NCBI GenBank assembly: GCA_048498315.1
Contig: JBEHYF010000004.1
Coordinates: 31,962 to 95,961 of the forward strand
DNA from: Actinoallomurus sp048498315
GTDB taxonomy: Bacteria > Actinomycetota > Actinomycetes > Streptosporangiales > Streptosporangiaceae
DNA: 64,000 nt
Reading direction: 5' to 3'
In this document: positions 44,988 through 53,570 of the stretch, one piece after another
How positions within the stretch are numbered: the stretch's first letter is position 1
Layout: every line of letters starts with the position of its first letter
Translations under genes and position numbers: made by a program
The notes under the pieces: model-generated
Told to the model about the DNA's origin: nothing
The model's database searches: none
What the model saw: only the letters and a program-made list of their open reading frames with translations

Positions 44988-46343
44988 TCAAAGACGTGCC
45001 CACGCTTCGGTCAGGACGGTGCGCAGGATCCGCTCGATCTCGTCGAAGTGCTCCTGTGTGCAGATGAGCGGGGGAGCGAGCTGCACGACCGGGTCGCCGC
45101 GATCGTCGGCGCGGCAGACCAGGCCGGCGTCGAACAGCGCGGGAGACAGGAAGCCGCGCAGCAGCCGCTCGGACTCGGCGTCGTCGAAGGACAGCTTCGT
45201 GTCCTTGTCCTTGACCAGCTCGATGCCATAGAAGTAGCCGTCGCCGCGGACGTCGCCGACGATCGGCAGGTCGGTGAGCCGATCCAGGGTCGCGCGGAAC
45301 CCGCCCTCGTTCGCGCGGACGTTCTCCAGCACCTTCTCCTTCTCGAACAGGTCGAGGTTGGCCAGCGCCACCGCGGTCGAGACCGGGTGGCCGGCGAACG
45401 TGATGCCGTGCAGGAACGTCGCAGTGCCCTCGGTGAACGGTTCCATCAGCCGGTCGCTGACCAGCATGCCGCCCAGCGGCGAGTAGCCGGAGGTGATGCC
45501 CTTGGCGAAGGTGATGATGTCCGGCCGGTAGCCGTACCGATCGGCGCCGAAGTAGTGGCCGAGCCGGCCGAACGCGCAGATCACCTCGTCGGAGACCAGC
45601 AGCACGCCGTGCCGGTCGCAGATCTCGCGGACCCGCTGGAAGTAGCCGGGCGGCGGCGGGAAGCAGCCGCCGGCGTTCTGCACCGGCTCCAGGTAGACGG
45701 CGGCCACCGATTCAGGGCCCTCGCGCAGGATGGCCCGCTCGATCTCGTCAGCCGCCCATCGCCCGAACCGCTCCAGCGAGTCGCCGTGCTCCGGCGCCCG
45801 GTAGAAGTTGGTGTTCGGGACCCGGAACGACCCGGGCACCAGCGGCTCGAACGGGTGCTTGATGTCGGCCAGCCCGGTGATCGACAGGGCTCCCATCGAG
45901 GTGCCGTGGTAGGCGATGTCACGGCTGATCACCTTGTACCGGCCGTGCTGCCCGGCCAGGCGGAAGTAGTTGCGGGCCAGCTTCCACGCCGACTCGACCG
46001 CCTCCGAGCCGCTGGTGGTGAAGAACACCCGGTTCAGGTCGCCGGGGGCCAGCGCGGCGAGGCGCTCGGCCAGCTCGATGGCGTTCGGGTGGGCGTAGGA
46101 CCACAGCGGGAAGTAGGCCAGCTCGGACGCCTGCGCGGCGGCGGCCTCGGCGAGCTCACGGCGGCCGTGCCCGAGCTGGGAGACGAACAGCCCGGACAGG
46201 CCGTCCAGGTACCGGCGGCCCCTGTCGTCGTAGACGTAGGGGCCCTCGCCGCGCACGATGACCGGCACGTCGCCGTCCTTGTAGGCCGACATCCGGGTGA
46301 AGTGCAGCCACAGATGCCGCTTGGCGGCCTCCTGGAGGTTCAT
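44988..46343 (-). CDS. Class III aminotransferase, polyamine type
   Basis: 451 residues. PLP enzyme; Lys281 in TFAKGITSGYSP binds PLP and D252 is in SDEVICAFGR. FFTTSGSEAVESAW is the phosphate-cup region. The overall type matches omega-aminotransferases acting on putrescine or other amines with pyruvate. Its location, beside an Lrp regulator and divergent from pot transporter genes, supports polyamine use. Only 13 nt separate it from the Lrp gene, so one transcript is likely. The exact amine is not determined. Confidence 0.85.
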   Translation of the reverse strand: MNLQEAAKRHLWLHFTRMSAYKDGDVPVIVRGEGPYVYDDRGRRYLDGLSGLFVSQLGHGRRELAEAAAAQASELAYFPLWSYAHPNAIELAERLAALAPGDLNRVFFTTSGSEAVESAWKLARNYFRLAGQHGRYKVISRDIAYHGTSMGALSITGLADIKHPFEPLVPGSFRVPNTNFYRAPEHGDSLERFGRWAADEIERAILREGPESVAAVYLEPVQNAGGCFPPPPGYFQRVREICDRHGVLLVSDEVICAFGRLGHYFGADRYGYRPDIITFAKGITSGYSPLGGMLVSDRLMEPFTEGTATFLHGITFAGHPVSTAVALANLDLFEKEKVLENVRANEGGFRATLDRLTDLPIVGDVRGDGYFYGIELVKDKDTKLSFDDAESERLLRGFLSPALFDAGLVCRADDRGDPVVQLAPPLICTQEHFDEIERILRTVLTEAWARL

Positions 46344-46356
46344 TGGATGCTCGCTC

Positions 46357-46851
46357 TCAGCGTGTGCCCCACGCGTAGGTCTGCTTGCGGAGCTTGAGGT
46401 AGACGAAGCTCTCCGTGCCGGTCACGGTGGGCACGGCGCGGATCCGGCCGAGGATCTGGAGGAGTTGCTCGTCGCTCTCGCAGACGACCTCGGCCAGCAG
46501 GTCGAAGGAGCCGGCGGTGATCACCACGTAGTCGATCTCGTCCATCGCGGCGAGGGCGTCGGCGGTGCTCTCGATGTCGCCGCGGCACCGGATGCCGATC
46601 ATCGCCTGCCGGAGGAAGCCGAGCGAGAGCGGGTCGGTGACGGCGACGATCTGCATGACGCCGGATTCCAGTAACCGCTGCACCCGCTGCCGCACGGCGG
46701 CCTCGGACAGGCCGACCTCCTTGCCCAGCGCCGCGTAGGAGCGGCGTCCGTCGGCCTGCAGCAGCTCGATGAGCTTCTTGGAGATCTCGTCGAGGCCGTT
46801 GCCGCGCCGCCCGTTGGGCGATGGGCGGGCCGGCGCCTGGTCGTCGGTCAT
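46357..46851 (-). CDS. Lrp/AsnC family regulator
   Basis: 164 residues from ATG 46851, with a near-perfect RBS (GGGAGGTGA). N-terminal winged helix (DEISKKLIELLQADGRRSY to EAAVRQRVQRLLESG) and a C-terminal RAM ligand-binding domain (YVVITAGSFDLLAEVVCE). First gene of an operon with the aminotransferase, and divergent from the pot genes; likely local regulator of both, responding to an amine or amino acid (inference). Confidence 0.9.
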   Translation of the reverse strand: MTDDQAPARPSPNGRRGNGLDEISKKLIELLQADGRRSYAALGKEVGLSEAAVRQRVQRLLESGVMQIVAVTDPLSLGFLRQAMIGIRCRGDIESTADALAAMDEIDYVVITAGSFDLLAEVVCESDEQLLQILGRIRAVPTVTGTESFVYLKLRKQTYAWGTR

Positions 46852-46900
46852 CGGTTCACCTCCCTCTGCGTGGAATCGTGGCACTTCTCGCTCAGAAGTC

Positions 46901-46943
46901 AAGGGATCAGTTGTGAAACCGGATTGTAACAACGGAATCCCTT
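46901..46943. promoter_or_regulatory. Long nested palindrome in the polyamine divergent promoter
   Basis: AAGGGAT (46901-46907) and GTTGT (46910-46914) are mirrored by ACAAC (46929-46933) and ATCCCTT (46937-46943) around a 14-bp centre. On the minus strand TTGACT (46897-46902) is a plausible -35 of the Lrp gene and overlaps one arm. Good candidate for an Lrp-type operator controlling both directions. Confidence 0.65.
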
Positions 46944-47006
46944 GTCTTGTCCCGATATGTCTGTCATCGTCGGCGCAAACACAGCCCGTACACCCGGAGG
47001 CGCAGC

Positions 47007-47624
47007 GTGAACCTGCGGAACTTCGTGGGCGGCGAGTACGTCGAGGCCAAGGACGGCCGGACGACCGACGTGGTCGACCCGAGCACCGGCGAGGCGTACG
47101 CCCAGGCCCCCGTCTCCGGCCCGGCCGACGTCGACGCCGCGATGACCGCGGTGGCGGCCGCGTTCGAGGGATGGCGCGACGCCATGCCGGCCGAGCGCGG
47201 CCTGGCCCTGCTGCGCATCGCCGACGAGGTCGAGGCGCGTGCCGACGACCTGGTGGCGGCCGAGTGCCGCAACACCGGCAAGCCCATCCGGCTCACGCGG
47301 GACGAGGAGATCGGCCCGATGGTGGGCGCGTTCCGGTTCTTCGCCGGGTGCGCCCGGCTGCTGGAGGGCCGGGCGGCCGGGGAGTACATGGCCGGCCACA
47401 GCCTGGCCGCGAGCGTGTGGACGCGGGACCACGGCCGCGCTATGCGGATGGCCCGCCGGCTCGACTTCGGCGCCGTGTGGGTCAACACCCGCATTCCGTT
47501 CGTCTCGGAGATGCCGCACGGCGGCTTCAAGCATTCGGGCTACGGCAAGGACCTGTCGATGTACGGATTCGAGGACTACACGCGGATCAAACACGTGGTG
47601 AGCGACATCGGAGCCGGCGCATGA
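47007..47624 (+). pseudogene. Aldehyde dehydrogenase with an in-frame internal deletion
   Basis: 205 residues from GTG 47007 (RBS CGGAGG), against roughly 475 in the family. Residues 1-130 match the N-terminus of gamma-aminobutyraldehyde-type dehydrogenases, ending GRAAGEYMAGH; from about 132 the sequence is the extreme C-terminus (LAASVWTRDHGRAMRM, PHGGFKHSGYGKDLS). About 270 residues are missing, including the NAD-binding motif, catalytic Cys and Glu, so no activity is possible. The frame is kept, and the stop still overlaps the potA start (ATGA). Confidence 0.85.
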
Positions 47625-48760
47625 CCGAGACCCGGGAGGCGGGCACCGTCGCCGCCGGCACCGCCCTGGCCGCCATCGAGCTGCGCGGCGTCGTCAAGCG
47701 CTACCACGCCCACGGCGAGACGGTGACGGCGGTCAAGGGCGTCGACCTGGCCATCGCCGAGGGTGAGTTCTTCTCACTGCTCGGCCCGTCCGGGTGCGGA
47801 AAGACCACGACGATGCGGGTGATCGCGGGCTTCGAGGAACCCACCGAGGGCCACGTCGTGCTGCACGGCCGCGACGTCACCGGCGTCCCCCCGAACCGCC
47901 GCGACGTCAACATGGTCTTCCAGTCCTACGCGCTGTTCCCGCACATGAGCGTGGCGGACAACGTCGCGTTCGGGCTGCGCCGCAAGGGCGTGGCCAAGGA
48001 CGAGGTGAAGCGGCGGGTCGGCGAGATGCTGGAGATCGTCGACCTGGCCGGCCGGGAGAAGCGGCGGCCGCGCGAGCTGTCCGGCGGCCAGCAGCAGCGG
48101 GTCGCGCTCGCCCGCGCCCTCGTCAACCGGCCCCGGGCGCTGCTGCTGGACGAGCCGCTCGGCGCCCTCGACCTCAAGCTCCGCCAGGCGATGCAGGTCG
48201 AGCTCAAGCGCATCCAGCGCGACGTCGGCATCACGTTCGTGTACGTGACGCACGACCAGGGCGAGGCGCTCACGATGTCGGACCGCATCGCGGTGATGAA
48301 CGACGGCCTGATCGAGCAGCTCGGCCCGCCGCGCGAGATCTACGAGCGGCCCGCCACCGCGTTCGTCGCCGGGTTCATCGGCACCTCGAACCTGCTGTCC
48401 GGCACGGTCGCGCGCACCGAGGGCGACGCCGCCGTGATCGAGCCGGGCCCCGGCGAGCGGATCGTCGTGCCGGGCGGGGCGTCCGCCGCCGCCCACGGGG
48501 ACGTCGAGCTCACCGTGCGGCCCGAAAAGATCACCATCCTGCCGGAGCCGCCGGGCGGGCGGGGCTGCGCGCTGCGCGGCACCGTCACCGAGGTGGTCTA
48601 TCTCGGCACTTTCACGAACTACACGGTGCTGACGTCGACCGGCGCCGAGGTCACCGTCGTCGTCCAGAACGCGTCGTCCGCGGATGACGTCGCCGCCCGC
48701 GGTGACGGCGTCTGGCTGTCATGGGATCCACGCCACTCGTACCTGATCGGAGCAACATGA
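47621..48760 (+). CDS. potA: Polyamine ABC transporter ATPase
   Basis: 379 residues. ATPase of a spermidine/putrescine importer. Walker A GPSGCGKT at 55-62, signature LSGGQQQRVALARA near 148, Walker B LLLDEPLGALD, switch His in YVTHDQGEA, and a C-terminal TOBE domain (VRPEKITIL). ATG 47621 overlaps the truncated dehydrogenase stop; its own stop overlaps potD (ATGA). Confidence 0.92.
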   Translation: MTETREAGTVAAGTALAAIELRGVVKRYHAHGETVTAVKGVDLAIAEGEFFSLLGPSGCGKTTTMRVIAGFEEPTEGHVVLHGRDVTGVPPNRRDVNMVFQSYALFPHMSVADNVAFGLRRKGVAKDEVKRRVGEMLEIVDLAGREKRRPRELSGGQQQRVALARALVNRPRALLLDEPLGALDLKLRQAMQVELKRIQRDVGITFVYVTHDQGEALTMSDRIAVMNDGLIEQLGPPREIYERPATAFVAGFIGTSNLLSGTVARTEGDAAVIEPGPGERIVVPGGASAAAHGDVELTVRPEKITILPEPPGGRGCALRGTVTEVVYLGTFTNYTVLTSTGAEVTVVVQNASSADDVAARGDGVWLSWDPRHSYLIGAT

Positions 48761-49983
48761 CCCGCCCCACTCCCGATCTGCTGCGCGGAATGACGCGGAG
48801 CCGCCGTGACGCCCTGCGGCTGTTCGGCCTGGCCGGTGCCGGAACCGCGCTCGCCGCCTGCGGCGTCAAGGGCCAGAAGGCGGCCCCGCCCAAGCAGACC
48901 GACGTGCAGAAGTACTGGGCAGGCAAGACCCGGCACGGCCACGTGAACTTCGCCAACTGGACGCTCTACATCGACAAGAACCGTGAGACGCTCAAGGAGT
49001 TCACCAAGGCCACCGGGATCACCGTGACCTACCGCGAGGTGATCCAGGACGACCCGCAGTGGTTCGGCAAGATCGCGCCGCAGCTGCAGGCCGGTCAGTC
49101 GATCGGCTACGACCTCATGGTCGTCACCAACGGCGTGGAGCTGACCAAGCTCAAGGAGCTGGGCTACCTCGTCCCGCTGGACCACTCCAGGCTGCCCAAC
49201 TTCGCCAGGTATGCCGGCGCGTCGTACAAGAAGGAGTCGTTCGACCCCGGCAACGTCTACAGCATCCCGTGGGCCACCGGGCTCACCGGCATCGCCTACG
49301 ACCCCGCGAAGACCGGGCGCCCGATCACCAGCGTCCAGGACCTGTGGGACCCGAAGTTCAAGGGCAAGGTCGGGATGATGTCCGACCCGCAGGAGATCGG
49401 CAACTTCGGCATGTTCGCCATCGGCGTCGACCCGGAGACGTCGACGCCGGCCGACTGGAAGCGGGCCGCCGCCAAGCTGCAGGAGCAGAAGGACAAGGGC
49501 ATCGTCCGCAAGTACTACGAGAACGACTACATCGACGCGCTGTCACGCGGCGACGTGTGGGTCACCATGGCCTGGTCCGGCGACATCTTCCAGCAGAACC
49601 TCTCGGAGGGGTCGAACCTGCAGTTCGTCATCCCCCGGGAGGGCGCCACGATCTGGACCGACAACATGGTGATCCCCAAGACCGCGAGCAACCCGGTCGA
49701 CGCGATCATGCTGATGGACTGGTTCTACCAGCCGAACATCGCCGCCCAGCTCACCGAGGGGATCAACTACGTCACGCCGGTGCCCTCGGCGCAGCAGATC
49801 ATCCAGGCGGACGCGGCCAAGGCGACCGGCGCGCAGCAGAAGAAGAAGCTACAGGACATGGCCACCAGCCCGCTGGTGTTCCCGACCCAGGCCGACTACG
49901 CCAAGCTGCGGCACTGGCGCACGCTGACCCCTGCGGAGGAGAAGGAGTACGACGCGGTGTTCCAGCAGATCACAGCGGGGTGA
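48757..49983 (+). CDS. potD: Polyamine-binding lipoprotein
   Basis: 408 residues. Extracellular substrate-binding protein of the PotD type. The N-terminus has a twin-arginine motif (SRRDALRLFG) and a lipobox LAAC with Cys35, so it is a Tat-exported lipoprotein. FANWTLYIDKNRETLKEF and DLMVVTNGVEL resemble PotD/PotF binding-protein motifs. ATGA overlap with potA; potB starts 3 nt after. Confidence 0.9.
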   Translation: MTRPTPDLLRGMTRSRRDALRLFGLAGAGTALAACGVKGQKAAPPKQTDVQKYWAGKTRHGHVNFANWTLYIDKNRETLKEFTKATGITVTYREVIQDDPQWFGKIAPQLQAGQSIGYDLMVVTNGVELTKLKELGYLVPLDHSRLPNFARYAGASYKKESFDPGNVYSIPWATGLTGIAYDPAKTGRPITSVQDLWDPKFKGKVGMMSDPQEIGNFGMFAIGVDPETSTPADWKRAAAKLQEQKDKGIVRKYYENDYIDALSRGDVWVTMAWSGDIFQQNLSEGSNLQFVIPREGATIWTDNMVIPKTASNPVDAIMLMDWFYQPNIAAQLTEGINYVTPVPSAQQIIQADAAKATGAQQKKKLQDMATSPLVFPTQADYAKLRHWRTLTPAEEKEYDAVFQQITAG

Positions 49984-49986
49984 CGG

Positions 49987-50841
49987 ATGCGTCGACGCCT
50001 CACGCCGTACCTCCTGGTGCTGCCCGGCGGCCTGTGGCTGGTCGTGTTCTTCGTGCTGCCGATGGTCGTCATGCTGTCGTTCTCGCTTATGCAGGGCGAC
50101 GTCGTGGACGGCTTCCAGCTCACCTGGCACTGGCAGAACTACACCGACGGCCTGTCCACCTACGCCGACCAGCTCGTGCGCTCGCTGGTGTACGGAGTGC
50201 TGGCCACGGCCGCCTGCGTGGTCATCGCCTACCCGGCCGCGTACTGGATCGCCTTCCACGCGGGGACGCGCAAGAGCACCTATCTGTTCCTGATGCTGTT
50301 GCCGTTCTTCGTCTCGTTCGTGCTGCGCACCTTCTCCTGGAAATTCCTGCTCGCCGACGACGGCATCGTACTCGGGCCGCTGAAGAACGCCGGCCTGCTC
50401 CCGGAGGACTTCCACGTGATCGCCACCGGCTTCGCCGTGGTGGCCGGACTGACGTACAACTACCTGCCGTTCATGGTGCTGCCGATCTACGTGGCGCTGG
50501 AGCGGGTGGACCCGAAGCTGATCGAGGCGGCGCAGGACCTGTACGCCGGCTGGGCGCAGGCGTTCCTGCGCGTGGTGTTCCCGCTGTCGCTGCCCGGCGT
50601 GTTCGCCGGGGTGCTGATGACGTTCGTGCCGGTCAGCGCCGACTACGTCAACGCGACCGTGCTCGGCGGCACCAACAACACCATGATCGGCAACATCATC
50701 CAGAACCTCTACCTGGTCGACACGCAGTACCCGGAGGCCGCGGCGCTGTCGTTCACGCTCATGGCGATCCTCCTCGTCGGGATCTTCGCGTACGCGCGGG
50801 CTCTTGGCACCGAGGACGTGCTGGAGGTGGCGGCCCGATGA
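49987..50841 (+). CDS. potB: Polyamine ABC transporter permease PotB
   Basis: 284 residues with six predicted helices and the EAA-type loop ERVDPKLIEAAQDLYAGWAQ that contacts PotA. First permease of the importer. ATG 49987. Its stop overlaps the start of a 23-codon frame (ATGA) that bridges to potC. Confidence 0.92.
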   Translation: MRRRLTPYLLVLPGGLWLVVFFVLPMVVMLSFSLMQGDVVDGFQLTWHWQNYTDGLSTYADQLVRSLVYGVLATAACVVIAYPAAYWIAFHAGTRKSTYLFLMLLPFFVSFVLRTFSWKFLLADDGIVLGPLKNAGLLPEDFHVIATGFAVVAGLTYNYLPFMVLPIYVALERVDPKLIEAAQDLYAGWAQAFLRVVFPLSLPGVFAGVLMTFVPVSADYVNATVLGGTNNTMIGNIIQNLYLVDTQYPEAAALSFTLMAILLVGIFAYARALGTEDVLEVAAR

Positions 50842-50909
50842 CGTGCCGGAGGGTGCGTCCGATGACGGCGACGTTCATCGTGGACCTGACGGAGGGGGCC
50901 ATCCGATGA
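50838..50909 (+). CDS. 23-codon open frame bridging potB and potC
   Basis: ATG 50838 overlaps the potB stop as ATGA, and the TGA (50907-50909) overlaps the potC ATG in the same way. It reads MTCRRVRPMTATFIVDL then TEGAIR. An internal ATG at 50861 repeats the potC start context: ATGACGGCGACG occurs at both 50861 and 50906, each after a CGGAGGG-type ribosome-binding site, so a duplicated initiation region is likely. It may carry ribosomes from potB to potC. No homology known. Confidence 0.4.
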   Translation: MTCRRVRPMTATFIVDLTEGAIR

Positions 50910-51739
50910 CGGCGACGATCGAGACGGAGCCCGGGATCTCGTCGCGGGCCGGCGCGTCCCGTGGCCGTTGGGGCGACCGGCTGCTGCACGCCTACACCTG
51001 GCTGATCACCGTCTGGCTGTGCCTGCCCATCGCGGTGATGATCGCGTTTGGGTTCAACAACGCCCGCGGCCGCCTCAACCTCACCTGGCAGGGCTTCACG
51101 GTCAAGTGGTACGCGCAGCTCTTCGCGGTGCCGGACCTGACGACCGCGCTGCTCAACTCGCTCACGATCGCGGTGCTGGCCGCGTGCGGCGCGACCGTGC
51201 TGGGCACGATGATCGGCCTGGCGCTCGGCCGGTACCGCTTCCGCGGGCAGGGCGCGCTGAACCTCGTGCAGTTCGCCGCGATCTCCGCGCCGGAGACGGT
51301 GATGGGCGCCTCGCTGCTGTCGTTCTTCATCCAGGCGGGCGTCGGGCGCGGCTACGTGACGATCCTCATCGCGCACATCATGTTCTGCGTCTCGTTCGTC
51401 GCGGTCACCGTACGGGCGCGGGTGCTGACCCTCGACCCGGCGGTCGAGGAGGCCGCGCGCGATCTGGGCGCCGGTGGCTGGGCCGCCTTCCGCCTGGTCA
51501 CGCTGCCGATGATCTCCCCCGCGGTGCTGGCCGGCGCGCTGCTGTCGTTCGCGCTGTCGATCGACGACTTCATCATCACCAGCTTCAACAGCGGTTCGAC
51601 GCTGACGTTCCCGTTGTGGATCTGGGGCGCGCAGAAGAACGGCCTGCCGCCGCAGGTCAACGTGATGGGCACGATCATCTTCGTGGCCGGCGTGCTGCTG
51701 GCGGCCGGCAACGCGGTGATCGCGCGCAGGCGCCGGTGA
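50906..51739 (+). CDS. potC: Polyamine ABC transporter permease PotC
   Basis: 277 residues, six helices, EAA loop DPAVEEAARDLGAGGWAAFR. Second permease of the PotABCD importer. ATG 50906 has GGAGGGGG upstream. The remnant oxidoreductase begins 6 nt after its stop, so the original operon had at least six genes. Confidence 0.92.
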   Translation: MTATIETEPGISSRAGASRGRWGDRLLHAYTWLITVWLCLPIAVMIAFGFNNARGRLNLTWQGFTVKWYAQLFAVPDLTTALLNSLTIAVLAACGATVLGTMIGLALGRYRFRGQGALNLVQFAAISAPETVMGASLLSFFIQAGVGRGYVTILIAHIMFCVSFVAVTVRARVLTLDPAVEEAARDLGAGGWAAFRLVTLPMISPAVLAGALLSFALSIDDFIITSFNSGSTLTFPLWIWGAQKNGLPPQVNVMGTIIFVAGVLLAAGNAVIARRRR

Positions 51740-51745
51740 CCCGCC

Positions 51746-52354
51746 GTGGACGTGCTGCGCGCGCTCGCCGACGCCGAACCGTCGCCGTACTGGCCGGCCG
51801 ACCCGGCCGCGCCCGAGCTGGCCGCCGCCCTGGTCAGCCGGGTCCGTACTACCGGCTCACCCCGGACGACCGGATCCTGCGGGGCGGCTATGACGCGATC
51901 TACCACTACGGGGGCGGGGTGGCCGCGGAACGCGAACGCCGCCCCGAGACGTTCGCGACGCTCGCGCGGCACTTCTTCGCCACGTTCCCGCAGCTCGAAG
52001 GGGTGCGGTTCACGCACGCGTGGGGCGGCGTGATCGACACGTGCAGCCGGTTCTGCGCCTTCTTCGGCACCGCGTACGGCGGGCGGCTGGCGTACGCGGC
52101 CGGATACACCGGCCTGGGTGGGCGCGACGCGCTTCGGCGCCGACGTCATGCTCGACCTGCTGGACGGCGCCGTCACCGAACGGACCCGGCTGGCCATGGT
52201 GCGCACGAAGCCGGTGCCGTTCCCACCGGAGCCGCTGCGCTACGGGGTCATCCAGCTCACCCGCTGGTCGATCGCCCAGGCCGACCGCCACCAGGGCCGC
52301 CGCAACCCCTGGCTGCGCACCCTCGACCGCCTGGGCATCGGCTTCGACTCCTGA
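51746..52354 (+). pseudogene. Remnant FAD-dependent oxidoreductase (putrescine oxidase type)
   Basis: GTG 51746 opens an N-terminus (DVLRALADAEPSPYW) like those of FAD oxidoreductases that follow pot genes. After about 30 codons the expected FAD-binding domain is missing and a different frame continues with the C-terminal part (YYRLTPDDRILRGGYDA, FTHAWGGVIDTCSRFCAFFG). At about 52118 the frame shifts again, consistent with a 2-nt loss, into GATRFGADVMLDLL, ending GIGFDS at 52354. About 800 nt look deleted. Non-functional. Confidence 0.75.
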
Positions 52355-52498
52355 CATCCACAAGCCGCGTATGTCGAGGCGCTCGGCGGCAGGTTGAAGG
52401 TCGTCGCCGACTTCGGGGAGAGCACGATGGTCCTCGACACGCCGCACGGTCGCCGCGCAAGCCGAAGCCCGCGCCGTGGTGACGGGCCCTGGAAATAA
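52355..52498 (+). pseudogene. C-terminal remnant of an XRE-type antitoxin
   Basis: A short frame ending TAA at 52496-52498 reads AAYVEALGGRLKVVADFGES, the typical end of HigA/XRE-type antitoxins. It has no start and no helix-turn-helix part and abuts the oxidoreductase remnant, so it is a fragment left by deletion. Confidence 0.5.
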
Positions 52499-52499
52499 C

Positions 52500-52530
52500 G
52501 GTCCCCCGGAAGCGGGGCTTCCGGGGGACC
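52500..52530. terminator. Hairpin terminator, chiefly for the S1 protease gene
   Basis: Perfect 13-bp stem (GGTCCCCCGGAAG / CTTCCGGGGGACC) with loop CGGGG. On the minus strand it lies 12 nt past the protease stop and is followed by GTTATTTCC. Confidence 0.75.
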
Positions 52531-52541
52531 GCCGGGCGGGG

Positions 52542-53570
52542 TCAGTACACGCTCACACCGTAGGCGCTCAGCGCCTCGGTGACCGGCTGGAAGAAGGTCG
52601 TTCCGCCGGTGGTGCAGTCGCCGCTGCCGCCGGAGGTCAGGCCGAGCGCCGTGCTGCCGGAGTACAGCGGGCCGCCGCTGTCGCCGGGCTCGGCGCAGAC
52701 GGTCGTCCGGATCAGGCCGTACACGGTGCCTTCGGCGTAGTTGACGGTCTGGTTGAGGGCGGTGACGGTGCCGCTGTGCGTGCCGCTGGTGCTGCCACGG
52801 CGGGTCACGCTCTCACCCACGTAGGCGTTGCCGGCACCGGTGATGTCCACGCTGCCGACGGTGCCGGGGTGGGACACCGAGCCGGTGTATCGGACGATCG
52901 CGAAGTCGTTGCCGGGGAAGCTGCTGCTCGCCGTATCGCCCAGCACCTGGGTGTGGCCGGAGTCGGCGTACCAGGTCGAGGCGACGTTGCCGCAGTGCCC
53001 GGCGGTCAGGAAGTAGTACGTGCTGCCGCTGCGGACGTTGAAGCCGAGCGAGCAGCGGTACTGGCCGCCGTAGATGGCGTCGCCGCCCGAGATGTCGGTG
53101 TGGAAGACGCCGGGCACGTACTCGAGCCGCACCGCGTTGCCGAGCTGCTCCGCCGCGGAGGTGACCTTGACGAGTTTGGCTCCGGTGACCGAGCTGTCGA
53201 CGGACAGCACGACCTGGTCGGTGCTCGGGTCGATGCCCCAGGCGGTGCCCGGGACCTTGGCGGTGCGATCGAGCGTCGCGATGACCTGGTTCAGGCGGGC
53301 GCCGCTGAGCGCGACCATCTTGGGCACCGCGCCGGTCGCGCGGACGGCCTTGGCGTCGGCCTTGGAGGTGACCGTCACGACCAGCTTCTTGGTGGAGTGG
53401 TCGAGGTAGGCGCCCGCGGAGCGGGAGCCCAGTCGGTGGGCCAGCGTGGTCGCGATGTGCGACGGATCCGGCTGCGAGACGGCGGCCTGGGCCGTCGTGG
53501 CGAACAGCGAGCCGCCCGCCAGGGTCGTAGCGGCGATCAGGGCTGCACGCCGATGGGCGGTGAACCTCAC
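52542..53570 (-). CDS. Secreted S1 serine protease (streptogrisin/alpha-lytic type)
   Basis: 342 residues from GTG 53570 (RBS GGGAGG). Signal peptide to about residue 29 (TTAQA), a prodomain to about 155, then a chymotrypsin-like domain with H192 (TAGHC), D222 (NDFAIVRY) and S298 (GDSGGPL). Cys pairs C173-C193 and C292-C319 should form disulfides. Extracellular peptidase made as a zymogen, probably for nutrient release. All catalytic residues intact. Confidence 0.94.
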   Translation of the reverse strand: MRFTAHRRAALIAATTLAGGSLFATTAQAAVSQPDPSHIATTLAHRLGSRSAGAYLDHSTKKLVVTVTSKADAKAVRATGAVPKMVALSGARLNQVIATLDRTAKVPGTAWGIDPSTDQVVLSVDSSVTGAKLVKVTSAAEQLGNAVRLEYVPGVFHTDISGGDAIYGGQYRCSLGFNVRSGSTYYFLTAGHCGNVASTWYADSGHTQVLGDTASSSFPGNDFAIVRYTGSVSHPGTVGSVDITGAGNAYVGESVTRRGSTSGTHSGTVTALNQTVNYAEGTVYGLIRTTVCAEPGDSGGPLYSGSTALGLTSGGSGDCTTGGTTFFQPVTEALSAYGVSVY

